Source of the DNA: Pleurodeles waltl
Taxonomy: Eukaryota; Chordata; Amphibia; Caudata; Salamandridae
Direction: 5' to 3'
Length of the DNA stretch: 64,000 bases
Assembly (NCBI RefSeq): GCF_031143425.1
Contig: NC_090446.1
Coordinates: 1,029,033,066 to 1,029,097,065 of the forward strand
Shown here: piece after piece, positions 45,992 through 55,499 of the stretch
Position numbering within the stretch: the first letter of the stretch is position 1
How the letters are laid out: each line of letters opens with the position of its first letter
Program-made: the position numbers and the translations under genes
The notes under the pieces: generated by a model
Database searches by the model: none
What the model was told of the DNA's origin: nothing
The model's input: only the letters and a program-made list of their open reading frames with translations

Positions 45992-47209
45992 ATGGTGGTG
46001 GACAACATTACTGCTCTATGTACACTGAGGTGGTGGTTCCATTGTTCAAATTGTAACAGCCTACTCACTCTTGTGCCCCTTAGATACCTACCACTGTGGA
46101 CGAATCGGAGGAGGAGACAAGACCAAGTATACAGACCCCTTGTGGACTTGGCTACACTGAAGGACAGGCACATAACACTGACCTATAGAGTGGACAGGGC
46201 CACTATCACAGAGTTGTGTGCTCAATTGGAGCCTGATCTGATATCAGCTGTCCGTCATCCCACTGGGATCCCCCCTCTTGTGCAGGTTCTATCAGTGCTC
46301 CATTTCCTGGCAACTCGTTCTTTCCAAGTGACAGTGGGCTTAGCAGCAGGAACGTCACAGCCAATGTTCTCAATAGTGCTGGCAAGGGTTTTGTCTGCCT
46401 TGGTGAAACACATGTGCAGCTACATTGCTTTACCCCAGGTGGAAGATTTGGCCACTGTGAAGGCAAGATTCTATACAATGAGACATATACCCAATACTAT
46501 TGGGGCGATTGACAGTCCACATGTTGTGTTTGCCCCCCCGCCAGAATGAACAGGTGTTCAAGAATAGGAAGAGCTTCCACTCACCCAATGTGCAAATGGT
46601 GTGTCTGGCTGACCAGTATATCTCCCACGTCACTGCCAAGTATCCTGGGTTGGTGCATGACGCCTTCGTCCCGAGGAATAGCAGCATCCCAAATGTGATG
46701 GCACAACTACAGAGGCACAGGGTGTGGCTAATTGGTGAGCCTGACTCCACACCCAATGTATGTCAGTTTATGCCTTCTGGTGTCAGGCCCATACCATTGT
46801 GTAATGCTAATCTTTGTCCTTCAATACTTGCAGGTGACTCTGGCTACCCAAACCTTTTGTGGCTCCTGACCCATGTGAGGAATGCCAGGACAGGGGCTGA
46901 GAATCGTTTTAATGATGCACGTGGGTGAACCAGGAGAATCATTGAAAAGACCTTTGGCCTTCTGAAGGGCAGGTTCAGATGCCTCCATCTAACAGGTGGA
47001 TCCCTGTGCTACTCACCCGAGAAGGTTTGCCAGATAGTAGTGGCATGCTGCATGTTGCACAACCTGGTCCTCAGACTACATGTGGCTTATCTGCAGGGAG
47101 AGGAGATTGGAAATGCCCTGTGGCAGCAGTGGACCCTGAGAACAATGAGGATGAGGAGGATGAGGATGTGGACAACAGAACATCAGTTATACGTCAATAC
47201 TTCAAATGA
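45992..47209 (+). pseudogene. PIF/Harbinger DDE transposase, broken, with a 99-bp intron
   Basis: Nuclease that cuts the element at its ends. The N-terminal helical part (about 46084-46480) has HITLTYRVDRATITELC, VLSVLHFLATRSFQ and GLAAGTSQPMFS. Catalytic residues: first Asp in GAIDSPH (codon 46511); second Asp in PGLVHDAF (46659); Glu in RRIIEKTFG (46944). Thus the DDE triad is present. An intron at 46735-46833 (gtgagc..cttgcag) splits LIG|DSGYPNL; it is 33 codons long, stop-free and in frame. The end reads VDNRTSVIRQYFK, stop at 47209. Defects: a frameshift in a C-run at about 46540, a stop at 46926 just before the Glu, and a frameshift near 47105. The true start is uncertain because a 5' exon is possible. 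Close homologues include HARBI1. Confidence 0.87.
46735..46833 (+). other. Predicted intron in Harbinger transposase
   Basis: Donor g|gtgagc and acceptor ttgcag|gtgac restore ..WLIGDSGYPNLLWLL, the conserved text at this point in the family. The 99-bp length keeps the frame if unspliced. Confidence 0.75.
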
Positions 47210-47500
47210 CACACAGGTGAGACAGTGGAACTGATCCTCTGATTATTGATGTTTTCTGTCTGGCTGTAGCAGGATGGCATTCACTTCCTTTGCATCTCTA
47301 CTTACTGCCACCTATGGCTTCTCATTGTGCAGATATTGGTGATATAACAACTGTGTACTGATGACTACAGACAGATACAGGTCATTAAATGTATGGTATC
47401 ACAGTGTTCAGATCATTTGCACCTGCTGTGACTTTTTCCATATATGCACATTTTCATCACACAAAACACTTTCACTCAGGCTGTGTTCAAATGTGTTTAT
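47210..47500. other. 3' flank between transposase and Myb-2
   Basis: Non-coding. The two genes converge here. 'gtcattaaatgt' and 'tgttcaaatgtgtttattgt' (on the minus strand acaataaaca) could supply 3'-end signals, but none is certain. Confidence 0.35.
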
Positions 47501-47731
47501 TGTTGTGCAAATAATTGATGGGAAAGTGCAATGAAATGGGGTGATGGCTGAGAAAAGTCCAGGGTATTGTTCCAGTCTGTTTGTAGCACAGGTCCAGTGT
47601 CCAAGGAGCCATAGGAAGAGGAGCAAAGGCAGTTCAAACTGGACAAGGTGACCGGGTGGGACACAAGGGGGATATTCAGACGGTTCACATGCCCTGGTGG
47701 TGGTCTTGGTCTTGGCAAGTGTCTCTGGCTT

Positions 47732-50379
47732 CTATCTAGGTCGCATGGAACATTTGCAGGGTGGTTCACCTTCTGCAAGGGGAGGGGTGCTGGTGGCCTG
47801 TGGGTCCTGTGGCAGGGCCTCCTGCCCACTAGCTGCAGCGGAAGTGGTGGGCTGGTCAGTAGAATAGTTAGTGGTAGGGGCCCGCTGTTGTGCTGTCCAT
47901 TCCCTCATGTTGTTGGCCATATCTCCCAGCAACCCTCCTATGGAGACCATGGTGGTGTTGAGGACCTGCAAATCCTCCCTGAGCTCCTGATGGTGTATCT
48001 ACTGCAGCCACGTGTTCTCCTGCATTTTGGTAAGGATCTGGCCCATCTTATCCTGGGATTGTTGGTAAGCCCCCAGGACATTAGTGAGTGTCTCCTGGAG
48101 AGTCAGTTCCCTGGTCCTGTCCTCCCCCTGGTGCACAGCGGTCCTCCCAGTGTCCCTGTTCCCCTGTGCCTGTGTCCCCTGAAAGGTGTGCCCACTGTCA
48201 CTGACCCTAGGTCCCTGATTGTCTTGGGGATGAGGTGTGGACTGGGGTCTCTGTACAGGTGGGCACACTGCTAATTGATGTGTCCTGGGAACAGAGGTGT
48301 GGGGACGCTGGGTGGGTGCTGTGGTGTTGGATACTGAGGGGGAGGCTCTGTGGTGGACTGTGACTGGGATGGGGTGGCTGTCAGGACCCAATTCCTCGGG
48401 ATCTGCCCATTGCTAATCAAGAGGCCCACCTCCAGGCAGCACCAACTCAGATGCCTTTATGGTGCTGAAGGTTGGAGAGGCCAGGCGGGGGGAAGGGAAA
48501 GCAGGAAAGGAACAGCCAGGAGGGAGATCTGGAAAGGAAAATGTTAGTTATAAGAAACAGCAGCAATAATCACATGTCAAACACATCATGCAATGAAAAA
48601 ACTCTTGCTCGTAATATGTGATTAATGAACTGGCAGTAGAAACAAAAGTCTCCCTAAGCAGCTTAACCTCAGCTTATAGAACTTCATGCTAAACAACCGC
48701 TGTGATTTACCACCATTGAAAACCTTCACGTGAGCGTATGCCAGGGGCTCAAGAAGGAACAGTACAATCCTTTGCTGAGCATAAAGAAACCAAAAGCCTT
48801 CATCAACCAACGTTCTGACTTAGAACAATTCACGATCTACACAACACGCGTAAGATAAAAAGTTTCACAATAATAACGGTATCGTATTCCCTAATAACAC
48901 ATGAATAACATTTCAACAATGCATGAGTTAGTTTCTCCTAGCATCATAAATGTCAATACTGTGTCAAGTTTCAGAAAAGGATGTACGCTGGAGAAATCCA
49001 AACAACTCCAGTAACTGTAGCAACAGCCAAAGCCGCTCAGCCTCCGAGAATCAAGGGAGGAGCGGAAACAATGTAGTGATTTTCAGAATGAATAGAAAAG
49101 GCCGGCGGGGGGAGGCCCCATCGGAATGAACTCCGTCCACTCGCTCAAAGGGAATCTCTTGTCCAGATCCCAGGAACAGCAGAAGGAAACAAGAAGAAAG
49201 GTCTTACCCACAAGGAGGTTCCAGAATAGTAAGCACTGGAACCTGGGGGTGGCTGGTATTGATAGATCAGCCACACCCCAACATGGCCGCCAGCGAAGGC
49301 TGCTGGGAATTGAAGTTCCATTTGAAAGTGTAGGCCCATACTGGGAATGGGGACATTGTAGCCACCATTTAGCACTCCCCCAGGAAGATGGGATTTGCCA
49401 CAGGGGTGGCGTGGAGGGCGCGGCCTGCTGCATGAAAGAAGGTAGCAGGCACGCACAACAGCAGGAAGGTCGTCGTGGAGGGCCTGTAAGGGACCGCGCC
49501 GTCTGTAAATTCTGACAGTGGCCGACTGACCAGTTGTCCCTGATGGGCCAGGTAGTTCATCCAGATCCTGGAATCCAAATTTACTGTCATCACTGGGGGC
49601 ATCTTCTGTGGGGGGACTGGATAGCTGTGCCACCTTCTTGCCACTGGGATTGGGTGGGGGCACCTGTGGGTATATAAGTAATGTATTATGCTTCATGTCT
49701 GTGACATATTGTACATCTCTAGCCTACCCTCTTTTGTTGCTGTTGCCCTGCCACCTTCGTTTGTGTATGGTGATGTATTGTGGGATTGTTAGTTCTCCAT
49801 GCTGTGCATATTTTGGTGATGGGTGTCAATGCAGGGCTGGGAGGGCTGTCCATGCATTGGTATAGCATGCAGGGCTTGGCATTGGGGTTAATCGGATGTG
49901 TAGGTGCAGTGTGTGGGATGGAGTGGAGTGATGGGAGTCCGGGTGAGGGGGTGAGATGGCATGCAGGTATGGGGGTGATAAGCAGTAAATGTTGACTCAC
50001 CAGTGTCCAGTCCTCCGGCTATTCCAGTGAGTCCCTCAGGATGCAGTATTGCCAAGACTTGTTCCTCCCATGCTGTGAGCTGTGGGGGAGGAGGCGGGGG
50101 TCCACCACCAGTCCTTTGGATGGCAATCTGGTGGCTTGCTGCCATGGAAATTACCTTCCCCCGTAGGTCGTTCCACCTCTTCCTGATGTTGTCCCTTGTT
50201 CCTGGATGCTGTCCCATGGCGTTCACCCTGTCCACGATTCTCCGCCATAGCTCCATCTTCCTGGCAATGAATATATGCTGAACCTGTGCTCCAAACAGCT
50301 GTGGCCCTACCCTGACTATTTCCTCCACCATGACCCGCAACTCCTCAACTGTGAAACAGGGGTGCCTTAGTGGGGACAT
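47732..50379 (-). pseudogene. Myb/SANT-like gene 2 of the Harbinger element, broken
   Basis: Second, different Myb-like protein, reading toward the transposase. Exon 1 is 50379-50001: MSPLRHPCFTVEELRVMVEE.., LWRRIVDRVNAMG, IRKRWNDLRGKV, a Myb/SANT-type domain with evenly placed Trp, then a PPPPPP linker and EEQVLAILHPEG; donor gtgagtc at 50000. Exon 2 starts after cccacag at 49663: acidic, PTEDAPSDDSKFGFQDLDEL (needs a 1-nt shift to join). About 48550-49500 is filled by unrelated sequence. The C-terminal exon (about 48390-47732) has a coiled coil: ELTLQETLTNVLGAYQQSQ, KMGQILTKMQEN, a TAG at 48001-47999 in place of a Gln-type codon, then VLNTTMVSIGGLLGDMANNM. Architecture mirrors Myb-1 with little sequence identity. 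Confidence 0.7.
48545..49500. other. Non-coding insert(s) within Myb-2
   Basis: Separates exon 2 from the C-terminal exon of Myb-2. 48545-49080 is AT-rich and featureless. 49090-49480 contains an inverted pair cctggggtggct / agccacaccccaa (about 49240-49282) and open frames without recognised domains. Intron sequence or a later insertion; I cannot tell which. Confidence 0.35.
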
Positions 50380-50928
50380 GGGTGTTGTGTGGTGTGTGTT
50401 GTGCAAAGGGTGTTAAGTGATGTGGTGGGGTGTGGGATGTGGGGTGCGTGACGGAGGGATGTGTGTTTGTGGTGTGTGTGTGTAGTTGTGTCAGTGGCCT
50501 TCGTGTTAGTCTTGTGGTGCTTATTGGTATTCGTAATGGGTGGTGTGTAATGTGGGTGTGTGTTTTATAGTGCTATGGGTGGGTGTGGTGTGTGTATCAG
50601 TGTCAGGTGTGTGATTTTCGTTTTGACCAATATTGTGTTGTTTTGTATTTGGGTGGCCATCGAGACCGCACCAGTGTGTACCGCCAATGGTTTACCGCCA
50701 TTGAATGTCCGCCGTGGTGATTCATGGGTCATAATGTGATGGGCGTTGTTCTGTTGGCATAACAGTATGGGTATTCGTATCAACACTTTACCACTGACCT
50801 TTGTGCTGACGGATTTGTGTATGTGGCAGTATTCCATCAGTTTGGTGTGAGTGTGTCATAATATGGCAAACGGATATTCACCACCGAGGCAGTATGTTGG
50901 TGGCCATCACCACAGCAGTAAGCGGGAT
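50380..50928. other. TG-rich subterminal region of the Harbinger element
   Basis: 50395-50640 is dominated by tgtg/ggtg words. At 50680-50715 'accgccaatggtttaccgccattg' repeats the subterminal word ACCGCCA, which is also found at the right end. Such words may be Myb or transposase binding sites (inference). Confidence 0.5.
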
Positions 50929-50954
50929 TTACCGCCAATGTCATAATGAGGGCC
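50929..50954. repeat. Right terminal inverted repeat of the Harbinger element
   Basis: Ends cataatgagggcc. Its reverse complement matches the starts of the elements at 27877 (GGCCCTCATTA) and 33752 (GGCCCTCATTT). Confidence 0.75.
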
Positions 50955-51660
50955 TATGTCCCAAGGGTGGATGCCTCGGGACATGGGTAGCCTGGGCCAT
51001 TAATGGCTCCAAGAAGGGGGGTGATGATCCCCAGGGTCATTAATGGATCCAGGAGGGGGGGCGAGGCTCCCTCCTTTCTTCAGCACAGGGCCATGCCCAG
51101 GAAGGTGGTGGTCCCCGGGACCAAAAATGGCTCTGAAGGGGGCCACGCGGGCCTCCTCCCCCTTTAATGATTACTGTGCCCCAGTGGTGGTCCCCGGGGC
51201 GATTTCAAAATCAGGAGGGGGATCCAAATGCCCCCCTCTTATTAACAGGCCAAGCTCTGGGGAGGAGGCAATCCCCAGGGGTTTAAAATGCCTATGGAGG
51301 GGGGTCCGCGCAGCCCCTCTTCTCTTATTTCATATTATAAAGCTGTGGGGAGGTAGCAGCCCCAAGGGTCCAAACAAGCCTGGGGGTGAGGTATGGGGGG
51401 GCGCATGTGTCCCCTCCCCATTATTCATATTTAAATATACCCCTAGACCTGGCTCACACGGGGGCTGAAATGGAAAAAACGTGGGAGACTGTGCTTGTTT
51501 TTTTAAAAACATCCTGTGGATCTTCAGCAGTTTTACTAGAAAAAAAATTAAATCATGCTTTTTGGCCCTGGTGGGGTCCCTGGGGGACCCCAGTACGAGG
51601 CCTAGGGGCTCAGGGTATTACTACCCATCCCCCTTTTCTGAGTCCCAAAATTGCTTAATT
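50955..51660 (+). repeat. Degenerate G-rich unit array, plus orientation
   Basis: Units of roughly 75-95 bp containing '(g)gtggtccccgggg' and 'aggggg..cc' recur at about 50985, 51037, 51105, 51185, 51265 and 51350. The open frames across it are repeat artefacts. Confidence 0.6.
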
Positions 51661-52744
51661 GGTTGATAGTTGAAGTGTGAATCATATATAAGCACGGGGA
51701 CTGTCAGATCAGCAGAGGATCCGCATCCTATATCTAAATTTTTTTAACTTCAAATATCTCAGAAACTACTGAACAGATGTACAACAAATAACAAAAAGGG
51801 AGCTTTTCGGACCAATAGCTAGCTTTCATCCAAATTTGGTCTAATTCTGTTTAGCGGTTTGGCCTGCAGGTGTGTCTAAAAATCCTTCTGGAAACTTAAT
51901 GGGGAAAAAGTGTTTTGGATATTCAGCTTTTCAAATCACCCCAAAACTTTCAAGACAGCAGCGAAGTGAGTGGCATAATACTTTTGAATATTTTGTTAAG
52001 AATTGTTAAATGGCCTCAAAGTTGTTGGCAAAACAAAAAATAATATTCCTATGGAAACTAGGTGTATAAATTACCTAGTGGCTGTCATCACTAAGTAGTT
52101 ATAGTTAGGACATAGATGCATATTTAAGAGCCTGCAGCGGCATCTAACTCGACATTAGAGTCATTTTTTTTACGCTAATGTGGTGTTAGAAGGCCAAAAA
52201 CACTGCACCATATTTACAAAGGTGTGCAATGCATGCCCAAAACACATTTTCCCCATTCATTTTTCCATAGGGATTTTGAACAGCAGTAGCGCAAAAACTA
52301 CTGGATGAAATTACACCAAATGTGGCAGGAAGGTAGGTCCTGGTCCACAAAGAGTGCTTTTTTGTTTTAGTGTAATTCTGTTCAGTAGTTTTTTGAGAAA
52401 TTAAGGGGAAAACACATTTGTATATCTAGGTAAGCAAAGGAATTGCGACCCCTACCGATCTCGTGCAGAGATCTGATTGGCTGATAACACTTCAACAACA
52501 GAAGTCGTTGAAGTGTTGTCAGCCATCTTGGGACTCTGCTTCAGCTGAGTCTCAAAATAAAAGTTAAAAATAAATAAAAGGGGTCAGGGTATGAACACCC
52601 TGATCCCTTAGCTCTGGCAGTGGGATTACAAAGGCCCCCCCCCAGGGCTAAAAAGCATTTATTTATTTATTTTATGAGCGGAGACGCAGCGGATCTGCGT
52701 CTCTGCTTGTAAAATTAAAAAAAAAGTCAAAGCATGGTCTCTGC
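51661..52744. other. No gene seen; two related modules
   Basis: The module at 51741-51890 ('tcagaaactactgaacag.. caaatttggtctaattctgtttagcggttt') recurs in diverged form at 52264-52405 ('gcaaaaactactggatga.. aattctgttcagtagttttt'). A decayed Harbinger-like MITE fragment may lie at 52120-52230. Confidence 0.45.
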
Positions 52745-53225
52745 GCTCCGTTAGTTTAATGCCCCAGGGTGAGTCAAGTCCCGAGGGCTTTTTTAAAAAC
52801 AATGCAATGGGGGTCTGCTGGCCCCCTCTTGATGCCCCGGGGACCGCCACCTCCCTGGGGCTTATTTTTTTTAATGCAGAGGTGGCCTGTGGTGCCCCCG
52901 CTACCCTGGGGACTGCCACCTCTCCAGGACTTTCATGGAAAATGCAGGCCGGGAGGCTGCTTGGCCCCCCTCCTGCTACCCTGAGGACCAACACCTCCCT
53001 GGGGCATGAGGTAATGTTATGCGAGAGACTGTGCCTCCCCCCCACCACAGGGAGCATCGCCCCAGTGCAAAATGCATTGTATTTGTGGGGGGCTGCATGG
53101 CCCCCTGCTGCCTCAGGGACCGCCACCCCCAAAAACCCTGCCCTGGGGCAACACTGTACTTGGAGCGGGGCCTAAGCCTCGGGGACCACCACCTCACTGG
53201 GCTACAGTCACGTTGGAGGGGGGCC
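52745..53225 (-). repeat. Degenerate G-rich unit array, minus orientation
   Basis: Same unit type as 50955-51660 but reversed: 'ccccggggaccgccacctccctgggg' and variants near 52833, 52905, 52978, 53110 and 53175. Together with the first array it forms a loose large inverted arrangement around 51661-52744. Confidence 0.6.
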
Positions 53226-53260
53226 ACGAGGCCCTCCTCATGGAGCCAGGGACGGCTCTT

Positions 53261-53484
53261 GCTATGTCCAGGGACATAGCTGTTTGTTGAGGCTTGGCAT
53301 CAGCTGCATCAAAGCCACAGCAAACACTCTGCTGTTTGACAGCGGGACCTTTAAACCAGGTCCCACTGTCAAACAGCAGAGCTTTCATCTTTGTCAAGGG
53401 ACAGAGATGAAATGCTTCAGCAAGCACAAAGCTGCTGTGAAAGCAGCTCCGTGCTTGCTGAAGCAATGGCACTGCGCAGTGCCA
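53261..53484. repeat. Run of consecutive perfect or near-perfect hairpins
   Basis: Stems in order: gctatgtc / gacatagc (53261-53280); tgtttg..ggctt / aaagcc..caaaca (53281-53326, imperfect); ctctgctgtttgacag.. with its reverse (53327-53381, two mismatches); gctttcatct..gtc / gac..agatgaaatgc (53381-53415); gcttcagcaagcac / gtgcttgctgaagc (53414-53464); ggcactgcgcagtgcc (53469-53484). Almost no unpaired sequence lies between them. Confidence 0.85.
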
Positions 53485-54439
53485 GGTAGCCCGTAATGAC
53501 ATTTTAATTTTTTAAAAATTAAAAATAAATAAAGAAATAAATACAAAAAGTAGTGACCACGGGGAAGCCCTCTATGGGTCCCTCACAGTCCCACTTAGCC
53601 CATAAGGGCCTTTTTAATAAATAAAATAAAATATTTAAAAAAGTAGGGACGCCATTGAGGGCTCCCTCACAGTCCTACATAGCTCATAGAGGACTTAAAA
53701 AATAATAAAAAACACAACTCCCATAGCTCAGGTCGCAGACCTTCACACTGAGCTTTAGGGTCTCAAGTCTACCTGGACTTATTTCCTTTTTTTTAAACTA
53801 AAAAAAAAAATACTGAATTAACTGAAGTTCTTATAACATGCGCCTTCACCATGCACAGTATTGTTATCAATCATGTCATCTCAGTTGTGATCAGTGATGT
53901 TATTAACCATGTCATGAGTGTTTTAATATGGGGGGGTCATAAGCAGCACATGACTAGGGCACATGTTCTAGTTTTCTATAGTTAAGTATAGCTGATGGAT
54001 TTCAGTGGCTGTAGATGATAAACTAGGTGAATCAGAGGGCACCCCCCTCCCCGAGGAGCATAATAAATATATATCAACCATAAACAGAGAAGTTCTCACT
54101 GATCGGTTTGTATGAATGAGATTGGGTGGAAAGTATTCAGACAAATAGTTTGTGATTAACAGAATTGGGCTGTAAAGGGATCTAAAATGGTTCTGAGGAA
54201 AGCCACGAGGCCAGTCTCAAGCATCGGAGGCAGCTAAAATATGTGCATCAAATCAGATATGCTTGAGCGATGTGAACTCATAAACATAGCCTTCAGATTT
54301 TAGCCTTGCCAAACAACCACATAGTGAAGACAAATACCACGTATCCTATAGGCAGTTTTAACCTTTAGATCCCCACCTACACACCAGTGCTCCTTCGAGG
54401 CTTGAGGTAGGAAGTACAACACAATACAGTAAGCACTGG
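53485..54439. other. No gene seen; A/T-rich simple stretches
   Basis: Low-complexity aaat/aaaat runs at 53500-53660 with a near-duplicate phrase 'ccctcacagtcc(c/t)ac' at 53580 and 53665. Otherwise mixed DNA. Confidence 0.35.
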
Positions 54440-54577
54440 GGAGAACTCTAAGATAAAGCTTGCCACTGCAGTTGCCAGTGGATGATAGTTCCTTTATAAA
54501 AGGAAATATTTTTTCTGGGAGGATTTAGGGAGTTCTCATTGTCACAGTTAATGGCCCCACTGAGGCTTCAGATCCCA

Positions 54578-55250
54578 CTACAGAGTTGCATATGCCATCT
54601 GGCGCTTGACCACCAGGATGCAGGAGGTCGTAATTTCCAGGTGTCTATGGGCCAACCTCACTGCAATCCAGGACCAAGGCTGAAAGACTGTGATCATTGC
54701 CGGAATGTCCTGGACCCTCTTTTCTGGGGGAAAGGCACAAAACCAAACAGTGTCCAGAATGACACTGATGAAGGGGAGTGTGTGTGAAGGAATTAGGTAT
54801 GGCTTCAGCAAGTTGATAGTGAACTCCAAATATGACAGGAGGTTTGCCGTAGTCTGGAGATGGTTGACGATTGCCTGGGACGTGCCTGCATACAACAGCT
54901 AGTCATTGAGGTAGGGAAAGACTGCCACCCCCCCACATCCAAAGATGTGCTGCCATCACTGCCGTTACTTTCGCAAGCAGTGGAGGGGCACTGGTGAGAC
55001 CAAAGGGAAGCACATCAAATTGAAAATGTTCCTGTCCCATCACAAACTGCAGGTAACGTCAGTGGGCTAGCAGGATGGTATATGGAAATAGGAATCATGC
55101 AGGTCCAATGCTACCACCCAGTCTCTAGGGTCTGGGGCAGACAAGACCTGGGCCAATGTGAGCATTTAAAATGTTTCCTTCCCAATGAAGATGTTGAGGG
55201 GTCACAGGTCTAAAATAGGCCAGAGGCCTCTGCTGTTTTTGAGTACCAGG
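54578..55250 (-). pseudogene. D1 reverse transcriptase fragment
   Basis: Reverse transcriptase, minus strand, decayed. WVVALDLHDSYFHIP (about 55127-55085) carries the first catalytic Asp region. FDVLPFGLTSAP (about 55025-54990) is the fingers/palm box. The catalytic box reads YLND (54913-54902), followed by a stop where D2 has Trp. Then HLQTTANLLSYLEFTINLL and PEKRVQDIPAMITVFQP in the frame 54895-54578 match the thumb/RNase H connection of DIRS-type elements. Pol is otherwise riddled with stops. Confidence 0.68.
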
Positions 55251-55499
55251 ACCTAACAGGAATAGTAACCAAGTCCTAGTGCTGGCACCCTATCAATCAC
55301 CCCTTTGACTTAGAGGACTTGCACTTCCTGCTGCAAAATGGATAGATGGGCCTCAGTCAGTCGTTGGGGAGAAGGTGGAAGATGTGACAGAATGGAAAGG
55401 AGGGGAAGGAAATAGCCTTTTTTGCTGGACCGACCTGTCTGACATTATGGCCTCCCAACCCAGCAAGAATTGTCGGATCCTGCCTCCCACCAGCTGGCC

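Larger units (their letters stand above)
42745..50954. mobile_element. Large PIF/Harbinger element with three genes (left end lost)
   Basis: Right terminus at 50929-50954: ttaccgccaatgtcataatgagggcc. On the other strand this begins GGCCCTCATTATGAC, matching the left ends of the small elements at 27877 and 33752. Inside: Myb-like gene 1 (minus, to 45702), DDE transposase (plus, about 45992-47209) and Myb-like gene 2 (minus, 50379 to about 47732). The matching left terminus was not found, so the left limit, set at the end of the L2-like LINE, is a guess. PIF/Harbinger elements need the transposase plus a Myb/SANT partner that binds DNA and aids nuclear import. Having two different Myb genes is unusual. 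A second nested element is the alternative. Confidence 0.72.

Noticed and set aside
47648..48274. 208-residue plus-strand frame
   Set aside because: Antisense to the Myb-2 coiled-coil exon.
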